This document shows, one piece after another, positions 1-4,931 of a DNA stretch of 6,086 nt. Position numbers and translations under genes: made by a program. Source of the stretch: Acidimicrobiia bacterium. Its GTDB lineage: Bacteria > Actinomycetota > Acidimicrobiia > Spongiisociales > UBA5794. The stretch spans positions 1 to 6,086 of the forward strand of contig JACDBE010000110.1 in assembly GCA_013695075.1 (NCBI GenBank). Reading direction: 5' to 3'. The stretch's first letter is position 1, and every line of letters begins with the position of its first letter. Below the pieces are notes generated by a model. The model searched no databases. It was given only the letters and a program-made list of their open reading frames with translations, and was not told the DNA's origin.

Positions 1-177
1 GGCCTGCTCGGTCCTGGTCAGATCCTCCTCGGGCCCGGCGGCGCAAAGCTGCGACAGCGACCAGCCGAGGATCTGGTCGGCGACGTCGACGAGCAGGTCG
101 CCTCTGGTGGCGAAGACGTCCCCACCCATGCCGACGTACTGGCTCCCCTGCCCGGGGAACAGCACGGCATAGCTCAC
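1..177 (-). CDS. fabD: Malonyl-CoA:ACP transacylase FabD, N-terminal part (truncated by window edge)
   Basis: FabD moves the malonyl group from CoA to acyl carrier protein, supplying the extender unit for cytosolic type II fatty acid synthesis. Only the first 59 residues are present. They contain the diagnostic N-terminal motif LFPGQGSQYVGMG (about residues 6-18) and, at the edge, GPEEDLTRTEQA (48-59), which matches the segment before the usual 'QPA' in this family. The catalytic GHSLGE serine and the active-site histidine would lie beyond the left edge. The chosen start is GTG at 175-177, five bases after GGAGG. An in-frame GTG four codons upstream would overlap that ribosome-binding site and is less likely. 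The gene lies 52 bases after the aminotransferase, in the same direction. The short leader before the FPGQGSQ motif fits a stand-alone FabD rather than an internal polyketide synthase acyltransferase domain, although the C-terminal side cannot be seen. Confidence 0.93.
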   Translation of the reverse strand, partial: MSYAVLFPGQGSQYVGMGGDVFATRGDLLVDVADQILGWSLSQLCAAGPEEDLTRTEQA

Positions 178-182
178 GGCGA

Positions 183-187
183 CCTCC
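183..187 (-). promoter_or_regulatory. Ribosome-binding site of fabD
   Basis: GGAGG on the minus strand, five bases before the GTG at 175-177. It decides between two in-frame GTG codons, because the upstream one overlaps this motif. Confidence 0.75.
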
Positions 188-229
188 ACCGGGTTGGCAC
201 TCCCGCCGCCGTTTGTTCTGTGCGGGTAC

Positions 230-1411
230 TCACCGCGACCCCGCCTCGTCGTCGAAGGCGCGCCTGATGCCGCGGGTCGCCTGGGAGATGCGATGCTCGT
301 TCTCGACGAGGGCGAAACGAACGTGGCCGTCACCGGATGCGCCGAACCCGATCCCGGGACTCACCGCCACCTTGGCTCGATCGAGCAGGTGGATGGAGAA
401 GTCGAAGGACCCCTTGTCGAACCATGGCGGGATCGAGGCCCACAGGAACATGGTGCCTGCCGGGCGGGGCACCTCCCAACCTGCCCTGGCCAGCCCGTCC
501 ACCAGGACATCGCGCCGGCGCTGGTACACGGCGTTGACCTCGGTGATGAAGTCGTCGCCGTCGTTGAGAGCGACGATGGAGGCGATCTGGATGGGTTGGA
601 AGGTGCCGTAATCGAGGTACGACTTGAGCTTGGCCAACGCCTCGACCATCTGAGCGTTCCCCACCACGAACCCCACCCGCCACCCCGCCATCGAGTGGCC
701 TTTGGACAGCGTGTACAGCTCCACCCCGACATCCTTGGCTCCCGGTACCTGGAGCAGCGACGGGGGCTCATAGCCGTCAAAGGCGATATCGGCGTATGCG
801 AAGTCGTGGACCAGCATCACCCCGTGGTGGTGGGCGAACTCGACCAGCCGGGCGAAGAAGTCGAGGTCGACGCAGGTCGTTGTCGGGTTGTGCGGGAACG
901 AGGTGAGGATCACCCGCGGCCGCGGCCACGAGTCGTCGAAGGCCTCCTCCAGCCCGGAGAAGAAGTCGGCGGTGAGCCCCACCGGGACCCGCCGCACCTC
1001 GGCGCCTGCCAGGGCGGCGGCGTAGAGGTGGATGGGGTACGAGGGCTCGGGCACCAACGCCACGTCGCCCGGCTGCACCAGGGTCCACATCAGGTGGGCC
1101 AACCCCTCCTTGGCCCCGATGGTGGTGATGACCTCGGTCTCGGGGTCCACCTCGACGGCGAACCGTCTCCGGTAGCGGTCGGCGACTGCCTTGCGCAGGT
1201 TGGGCAGCCCCCGCGAAGACGAGTAGCCATGATTGCGCCCGGAGCGAGCCGCCTCGATCAACTTGTCGACGACAAAGGGGGCGCTGGGGAGATCGGGGTT
1301 GCCGAACCCGAGGTCGACGATGTCCTCGCCACTGCGTCTGGCCTCGGCCTTGAGCTGGTTGATCTGGGCGAAGACGTACGGAGGGAGGTTGTCGATGCGG
1401 CGGAACTCCAT
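230..1411 (-). CDS. alaC: AlaC-like class I/II PLP-dependent aminotransferase
   Basis: This is a 393-residue fold-type I aminotransferase, full length for the family. AlaC exchanges amino groups between glutamate and pyruvate to make alanine, in the cytosol. The N-terminal RRIDNLPPYVFAQI and DIVDLGFGNPD (about residues 30-40), then FPHNPTTT (172-179), VHDFAYADIAFDGY (201-214), LSKGHSMAGWRVGF (235-248) and HVRFALVEN (363-371) follow Escherichia coli AlaC almost motif for motif. Predicted key residues are Lys237 (PLP Schiff base), Asp203 and Tyr206 (cofactor ring), Asn175, Arg245 (PLP phosphate) and Arg365 (substrate carboxylate). The ATG at 1409-1411 suits the family's N-terminus, but the preceding Shine-Dalgarno is weak. 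An in-frame TAG lies five codons upstream, so no longer form is possible. Substrate choice is inferred; relatives are often annotated as LL-diaminopimelate or aspartate aminotransferase. The gene lies 47 bases after the methyltransferase. Confidence 0.92.
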   Translation of the reverse strand: MEFRRIDNLPPYVFAQINQLKAEARRSGEDIVDLGFGNPDLPSAPFVVDKLIEAARSGRNHGYSSSRGLPNLRKAVADRYRRRFAVEVDPETEVITTIGAKEGLAHLMWTLVQPGDVALVPEPSYPIHLYAAALAGAEVRRVPVGLTADFFSGLEEAFDDSWPRPRVILTSFPHNPTTTCVDLDFFARLVEFAHHHGVMLVHDFAYADIAFDGYEPPSLLQVPGAKDVGVELYTLSKGHSMAGWRVGFVVGNAQMVEALAKLKSYLDYGTFQPIQIASIVALNDGDDFITEVNAVYQRRRDVLVDGLARAGWEVPRPAGTMFLWASIPPWFDKGSFDFSIHLLDRAKVAVSPGIGFGASGDGHVRFALVENEHRISQATRGIRRAFDDEAGSR

Positions 1412-1423
1412 CGCCGCCAGAGG

Positions 1424-1462
1424 CTAGCGATGGCCCCCCGCCGGGTCATGGCCAGGGGTCAT
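1424..1462 (-). other. 12-codon mini-ORF between methyltransferase and aminotransferase (possible coupling peptide)
   Basis: An ATG at 1460-1462 overlaps the methyltransferase TGA as ATGA. It opens a 12-residue frame, MTPGHDPAGGHR, that ends in TAG at 1424-1426. This frame is the same as that of the aminotransferase, whose ATG follows 12 bases after the TAG. The aminotransferase lacks a strong ribosome-binding site, so ribosomes ending on the mini-ORF could restart there. It could equally be the remnant of a longer aminotransferase N-terminus cut by a nonsense change, or chance. Only the geometry is seen; the function is inferred. Confidence 0.25.
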
Positions 1463-2655
1463 GACTGGTCCAGCATCCGTGCCAGGGCGGGGCGGATCGC
1501 CCAGGCGGCGATCAGTTCGTCGTACTCGCCCTGGACCGCAGAGGAGACGGCGGCGCCGGTGCGCACCGCCCGCAGGAGCACGTTGCGAGGGGTGTGCTTG
1601 CTTTCCACGAACTGGATGACGTCCACCCGGTAGCCCCGCTGGCGGAGCAGTGTCGCCCGTAGGGCATCGGTGAGCACGTCGGCCAGTCGCTCGGAGAGGA
1701 TGCCGTGCCGGGCCACCAGCCGGTACGGATGCGGCGCCGGCACCGCCTGCATCTGCCGCTGCACGTCGTGGTGGCAGCACGGCGCCGCCAGCATCAGCGG
1801 CGCCTCCCAGCCGATAGCACGCGCCAGCGCCTCGTCGGTGGCCGTGTCGCAGGCGTGCAGGGACAGCACTACGTCCGGCGGGGAGGGCATCTCGGTGGTG
1901 GCGATGGTGCCTTCGACGAAGGTGAGCCCGTCCCAGCCGAGCTGGGCGGCCAGCTCGGTGTTGCGCCGGTGCGCCGGTGCGCTGACGTCGACACCGATCA
2001 TCTCTACCGCCAGCCCGAGCACGTCGTGGAGGTAGGCGTAGGCGGCGAAGGTGAGGTAGGCATTGCCACAGCCCAGGTCGACCACGCGCAGCGGCCGATC
2101 GGTGGGGAGAACACCGGCGGTCCGACCCGCCTCCATGACCGATTGCAGGGACCGCAGGAACTCCTCCACCTGGCGGAACTTGTCCTGTCGCGACGGCTTG
2201 ATCCTGCCCTGGTGGTCGGCGATGCCGATGACGTGCAGCACCGGATCGGCCGGGTCGAGGAGCCGACGCTTGCGGCGATCGTGGCCGTGGTCGACCGGGT
2301 CCGCTCCGTCCCGGGGGCGGCGGTGCACCAAGGCGTCGCCCCGTTTGGTGACGCGGAGCTGTACGGTCTCCACCGTGGTCTCGACATGCCAGTTGCCGAA
2401 CGGCTGGGCCAGCAGTTCGTCGACGACCCGGCCGGTTTCGTCGGCGGTGTGGTTGACGGTGTGCGCCTGCCGCTCGTCATATGCCGTCACCTGCAGCCGC
2501 CGCCCCGCCTTGATGTCGACGTAGCGCAGGTCGGCCCGCCTCCATGACGGCCTGCCCTGCTGGCGCCGCCCGGAGGCAACCGCCTTTACCAGCGTGGCGT
2601 CGTCGATGATGGCAGCGCGTATCGTCGCCATTGCCTGGTCGAGCGGTTGAGCCAT
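1459..2655 (-). CDS. SAM-dependent methyltransferase, Methyltransf_32-like, target unknown
   Basis: This 398-residue protein has a Rossmann-type class I methyltransferase domain in its second half. Motif I is VVDLGCGNAYLTF (191-203), and GVDVSAP (221-227) supplies the acidic residue (Asp223) expected to bind the SAM ribose. LSLHACDTATDEAL (264-277) and AAPCCHHDVQRQM (290-302) are hallmarks of the Methyltransf_32 / METTL25-like group. The N-terminal half has its own conserved part: RRADLRYVDIKAGRRLQVTAY (39-59), the stretch around QAHTVNHTADE (63-73), an Arg/His/Asp-rich linker (104-131), and DKFRQVEEFL (158-167), all typical of the bacterial members. No signal peptide or membrane segment is seen, so it should be cytosolic. 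The ATG at 2653-2655 follows GAGGA by five bases. The substrate is not predictable from sequence, and the catalytic role of the paired cysteines is not established here. It probably heads a unit with alaC and fabD. Confidence 0.88.
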   Translation of the reverse strand: MAQPLDQAMATIRAAIIDDATLVKAVASGRRQQGRPSWRRADLRYVDIKAGRRLQVTAYDERQAHTVNHTADETGRVVDELLAQPFGNWHVETTVETVQLRVTKRGDALVHRRPRDGADPVDHGHDRRKRRLLDPADPVLHVIGIADHQGRIKPSRQDKFRQVEEFLRSLQSVMEAGRTAGVLPTDRPLRVVDLGCGNAYLTFAAYAYLHDVLGLAVEMIGVDVSAPAHRRNTELAAQLGWDGLTFVEGTIATTEMPSPPDVVLSLHACDTATDEALARAIGWEAPLMLAAPCCHHDVQRQMQAVPAPHPYRLVARHGILSERLADVLTDALRATLLRQRGYRVDVIQFVESKHTPRNVLLRAVRTGAAVSSAVQGEYDELIAAWAIRPALARMLDQS

Positions 2656-2660
2656 CGATA

Positions 2661-2665
2661 TCCTC
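2661..2665 (-). promoter_or_regulatory. Ribosome-binding site of the methyltransferase gene
   Basis: GAGGA on the minus strand, five bases before the ATG at 2653-2655. The neighbouring CCTC could fold back on its GAGG with a three-base loop, but the four-pair stem is too short to claim regulation. Confidence 0.65.
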
Positions 2666-2670
2666 GGTGA

Positions 2671-2711
2671 GGCCGGCGCTTACGGGGCGGGACCATCGCT
2701 GAGCGCCGGTC
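2671..2711. repeat. Inverted repeat with 21-base loop in the intergenic gap
   Basis: Arms at 2671-2680 and 2702-2711 are complementary at nine of ten positions, with a perfect eight-base core (CCGGCGCT against AGCGCCGG). In the transcript running toward the methyltransferase it would form a stem in the leader, 16 bases before the start codon. It could be a leader structure, a protein-binding site or chance in GC-rich DNA. No T-run follows it. Confidence 0.35.
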
Positions 2712-2739
2712 GGTGTGACCGCGAGGTTACCGAGGCGAC

Positions 2740-2757
2740 GATCGCCGGCAGGCGATC
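2740..2757 (-). terminator. Hairpin downstream of the LiaF-like gene, weak terminator candidate
   Basis: A perfect seven-base inverted repeat, GATCGCC and GGCGATC, encloses a four-base loop. It lies about 80 bases past the stop of the LiaF-like gene, where the upstream operon would end. The minus strand has no T-run after it, so it is not a canonical Rho-independent terminator. It could be a processing or pause hairpin. Confidence 0.3.
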
Positions 2758-2838
2758 CTATGCCGGACGGGTGGCTCGACGCGTAGGCCAGGACGAGTCG
2801 TGCCCCGTTGGAGGCGTCGGGCGCCTTGACTACCCGGC

Positions 2839-3522
2839 TCAGGCCCAGCGTTGGGCGTGGCGGACCTCGAGCCCGCCGAGCACCACCGTGGCGTGGATCT
2901 CCAGGGAGGGGGTGCCCGCCCCCATGGCCAGATCGCGTCTGGTGGTGTTGTCCCACAGCCCGAGCAGGGGGATGCCGGTGAGGCGCACCGCCCAACCGTG
3001 GGGCACGATAACGTCGCAGCCGCCCAGCACCACCGTCACCGTGATCCGGGCACCGGGGGCCAAACCGGCGTTGCTCAGATCGACGACACCGCTGGCGAGT
3101 ACCACCGTGACGTCCCCTCCCCCCACCGCCGATGAGGTGGCGACCAGACGCCGCGCCCCGAGCACCACCACCCCGGAGACGTCGGTGCCGTCGATGTCCT
3201 GGCGTCGACTCGACCGCGGCGCCATGACCGCCACCCCGAGGGCGATCAACGACACCGCCCCCAGCACCGGCCACACCGACCCGTCAACGATCCCGGTGGT
3301 GATCGCCAGCAGCAGGGCGCCGACCCCCAGCAGGACGATCGCCCCCGGCCGGAAGCGGCGCTCGGTGGCCACCTGCACCACCCCCAGAGCGATGACGATC
3401 AACGGCCACCACCGCCCCAGCACCGCCCCGGCGTCGACATCGGATACCACCCCGAGGAAGAGGATCAGCCCGGCGGTGATGGCCGCCCCGCCGAGGACCG
3501 CACGGCCCAGCGCCGGCTTCAC
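2839..3522 (-). CDS. LiaF-like four-helix membrane protein
   Basis: The protein has 227 residues. The first half has four hydrophobic segments (about 7-26, 38-52, 61-79 and 83-101), with WWPLIVIALGVV and VWPVLG resembling the LiaI/LiaF transmembrane domain. The second half is a soluble, beta-rich domain like the LiaF C-terminal domain. The motif VVLG or a close variant recurs at about 118-122, 138-144, 161-167 and 211-217, and VIVPHGWAVRLTGIPLLG (171-188) is typical. In Firmicutes, LiaF restrains the LiaRS cell-envelope stress system; in actinobacteria such proteins are mostly uncharacterised. The GTG at 3520-3522 overlaps the upstream TGA as GTGA. There is no good Shine-Dalgarno, so translation probably depends on coupling. 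The frame stays open far upstream, but that part is Arg/Gly/Pro-rich and overlaps the YkvA gene, so it is not coding. No LiaR or LiaS is in view. Confidence 0.82.
   Translation of the reverse strand: MKPALGRAVLGGAAITAGLILFLGVVSDVDAGAVLGRWWPLIVIALGVVQVATERRFRPGAIVLLGVGALLLAITTGIVDGSVWPVLGAVSLIALGVAVMAPRSSRRQDIDGTDVSGVVVLGARRLVATSSAVGGGDVTVVLASGVVDLSNAGLAPGARITVTVVLGGCDVIVPHGWAVRLTGIPLLGLWDNTTRRDLAMGAGTPSLEIHATVVLGGLEVRHAQRWA
3519..3522 (-). promoter_or_regulatory. GTGA stop/start overlap, YkvA to LiaF-like gene
   Basis: The YkvA TGA (3519-3521) and the LiaF-like GTG (3520-3522) overlap as GTGA. No good Shine-Dalgarno precedes it, so the downstream gene probably depends on coupled translation. 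Confidence 0.7.
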
Positions 3523-3941
3523 GAGCCCAACAAGCGGCGCACCGGGGCGGGCACCATCTCCGCTCCCCACGCCACCAGCCCGCTGATCAGATCCAGGGTA
3601 TCCGGGGAGCCCATCCAGTACGCCTCCCTGACCTCGGGTGGCACCGCGTGGAGCAGCCGGTCGACGGCGTAGGCGGCGAAGATGACGTCGTCGAACCGGC
3701 CCAGCACCGGGATGAAGTCCGGCACCAGGTCGATGGGGCTCGCCAGGTAACCGACGGCGAGCAGGGCAACCACCTTGCGCCGCCGGGGAACCGCGGGGTC
3801 GGTCATCAGCTTGCGCAGCAGGGCGAGGATGGCCGGCAGCACCATGGCGGCCTCCTTGATCAGGTCGAGCGTCGACCGGGCCGATGTCGCCGGGGCATCG
3901 TCGATACGATGAACGGACTCCTCGGGCGGATCCTCGGTCAC
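3519..3941 (-). CDS. YkvA-family (DUF1232) small protein
   Basis: The protein has 140 residues. The DUF1232 core lies at about 53-97: RRRKVVALLAVGYLASPIDL followed by VPDFIPVLGRFDDVIFAAY. The family pattern is kept, with Tyr65, Pro69, Asp71, Pro74, Asp75, Gly81, Asp84 and Asp85. A hydrophobic helix precedes it (about 27-46). The family's biochemical role is unknown; members are often thought to be membrane-associated. The GTG at 3939-3941 overlaps the kinase TGA as GTGA and follows GGAG (3950-3953) by eight bases, which supports this start over longer in-frame ones inside the kinase gene. The first 25 residues are acidic and polar. Its stop overlaps the LiaF-like start in the same way, so the two are probably made in fixed proportion. 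An envelope-related role is inferred from that neighbour only. Confidence 0.87.
   Translation of the reverse strand: MTEDPPEESVHRIDDAPATSARSTLDLIKEAAMVLPAILALLRKLMTDPAVPRRRKVVALLAVGYLASPIDLVPDFIPVLGRFDDVIFAAYAVDRLLHAVPPEVREAYWMGSPDTLDLISGLVAWGAEMVPAPVRRLLGS
3938..3941 (-). promoter_or_regulatory. GTGA stop/start overlap, kinase to YkvA
   Basis: The kinase TGA (3938-3940) and the YkvA GTG (3939-3941) share bases as GTGA. This suggests translational coupling by termination and reinitiation, helped by GGAG at 3950-3953. Confidence 0.75.
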
Positions 3942-4888
3942 GACCCACGCTCCAGGTCGAGGGTTCCGGAAAGCAGGTCGGCGGCCATCATCGCCGCCCC
4001 GATGGCTCCCGCCGACGGACCGTGCTCGGCGACCACGATAGGCGGCAGCATGCGGTGTGAACCCCCGTGGATGGCGTCGGCGGCGACCCGCCGCGCCGGG
4101 CCGAGGAGGCTCTCTCCCACCGAGCCCAGCCCGCCGCCCACCACCACGATCTGGGGATCGAGGGTGGCGATGAGGTTGCACAGCCCCAGCCCCAGGTCGG
4201 CGCCCACCTGGGCAACCAGTCCGCGGGCGGTCTCGTCACCCTCGTCGGCGGCCCGGGTCACCGCCTGCCCGGTGATGGCCTGCCCGGAAAGGCGGACCGC
4301 CAGCGTTCCCTCCGGGTTGCGGGCGACGAAGTCGGCGGCGAGCCGCTCCAGAGCGGGCGCCGATGCCACCGTCTCCCAGCACCCCCGCTTGCCGCAGGCG
4401 CAACGCTCCCCGTTGCGTTCGAACTGGGTGTGACCCCACTCGCCGGCAAACGAACCACCGCGGTACAGACGCCCATCGGTGATCACCGCGCCGCCGATAC
4501 CGGTGCCCAGGGTCACCAGCACCACGTGGTCGTAACCGCGGGCCGATCCCCTGGTGTGCTCGGCGTGGGCGGCGGCGTTGGCGTCGTTGTCGACGACGGC
4601 GGGGATCCCGAAGGCGGATTCGAGGTGATTGCGAAGATGGAGCCCGGTCCCGGCCACATGTGGACCCCACACGAAGATGCCCTCCGGCCATTCGACCAGT
4701 CCGGCGATGCCAACCCCGACGGCATCGACGTCGTCGGTGAGCATCTCCCCCACGGTGGCGGTGAGGGCGTCGGCGACCGGTATCCGACCGCTGGGATTGG
4801 AGGTGCGCCGTTCGTCAACGACGGTGTCGCCGTCGAGGCGGACGGCCAGCATCTTGGTCCCGCCCAGGTCGATTCCAACGGTGGCGAT
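3938..4888 (-). CDS. ROK-family sugar kinase, probable glucokinase, with apparent ATC start
   Basis: ROK kinases phosphorylate hexoses, here probably glucose to glucose 6-phosphate, in the cytosol. From the proposed start the protein has 316 residues, the usual length for actinobacterial ROK glucokinases. It shows the phosphate-binding GIDLGGTK (5-12), NDAN with catalytic Asp102 (101-104), LGTGIGGA (127-134), sugar-binding GEWGH (149-153), and the ROK zinc motif CACGKRGCWE (163-172) with His153, Cys163, Cys165 and Cys170. It ends with VVVGGGLGS and GPSAGAIGAA. The start is odd. No ATG, GTG or TTG is in frame between the upstream stop (4932) and the GIDLGGTK motif. An ATC at 4886-4888 lies seven bases after AAGGAG and gives I(M)ATVGIDLGGTK, exactly where relatives begin. 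GTG codons at 4964-4966 and 4961-4963 would add about 25 atypical residues, overlap the ATPase gene and lack a good ribosome-binding site. Substrate and exact start are inferred. Confidence 0.9.
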   Translation of the reverse strand: MATVGIDLGGTKMLAVRLDGDTVVDERRTSNPSGRIPVADALTATVGEMLTDDVDAVGVGIAGLVEWPEGIFVWGPHVAGTGLHLRNHLESAFGIPAVVDNDANAAAHAEHTRGSARGYDHVVLVTLGTGIGGAVITDGRLYRGGSFAGEWGHTQFERNGERCACGKRGCWETVASAPALERLAADFVARNPEGTLAVRLSGQAITGQAVTRAADEGDETARGLVAQVGADLGLGLCNLIATLDPQIVVVGGGLGSVGESLLGPARRVAADAIHGGSHRMLPPIVVAEHGPSAGAIGAAMMAADLLSGTLDLERGS

Positions 4889-4895
4889 GGCGCCG

Positions 4896-4901
4896 CTCCT
4901 T
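4896..4901 (-). promoter_or_regulatory. Ribosome-binding site of the ROK kinase gene
   Basis: AAGGAG on the minus strand, inside the 43-base gap after the ATPase stop and seven bases before the ATC at 4886-4888. It is the strongest ribosome-binding site in the window, and it decides the start, since no conventional start codon lies at the right distance after it. Confidence 0.7.
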
Positions 4902-4931
4902 CGTCCGCTCGCACGGGACCGGGCGAGCGTA

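Noticed and set aside
194..1633. Plus-strand open frame of 479 codons opposite the aminotransferase and the end of the methyltransferase gene
   Set aside because: It lies antisense to a gene with complete aminotransferase motifs. Its product is Gly/Val/His/Arg-rich without recognisable domains. Long antisense frames are common in GC-rich coding DNA.
1705..2547. Plus-strand open frame of 280 codons opposite the methyltransferase
   Set aside because: It has no domain-like pattern and biased composition, and it is fully antisense to the methyltransferase and its clear motifs.
2715..2735. TAACCT on the minus strand as a possible -10 element for the methyltransferase unit
   Set aside because: No matching -35 sequence lies at the usual distance, and single hexamers occur by chance. 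I do not call a promoter.
2477..3274. Minus-strand open frame of 265 codons bridging the LiaF-like gene, the gap and the methyltransferase start
   Set aside because: It overlaps two better-supported genes in another frame and has low-complexity Gly/Arg/His composition with no recognisable domain. It therefore does not supply a gene for the gap.
2771..3586. Plus-strand open frame of 271 codons across the gap and opposite the LiaF-like gene
   Set aside because: The product is rich in Thr, Pro, Ser and Arg with no fold-like pattern, typical of a shadow frame. The opposite strand encodes a protein with clear transmembrane segments and repeats.
3523..3948. Upstream extension of the LiaF-like frame to 3948
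   Set aside because: The extension is Arg/Gly/Pro-rich and lies over the well-supported YkvA gene in another frame. The GTG at 3520-3522 in the GTGA overlap gives a normal LiaF-like N-terminus.
3942..4181. Upstream extension of the YkvA frame to 4181
   Set aside because: It would sit wholly inside the conserved 3' part of the ROK kinase gene. The GTG at 3939-3941 has a GGAG site and the coupled overlap.
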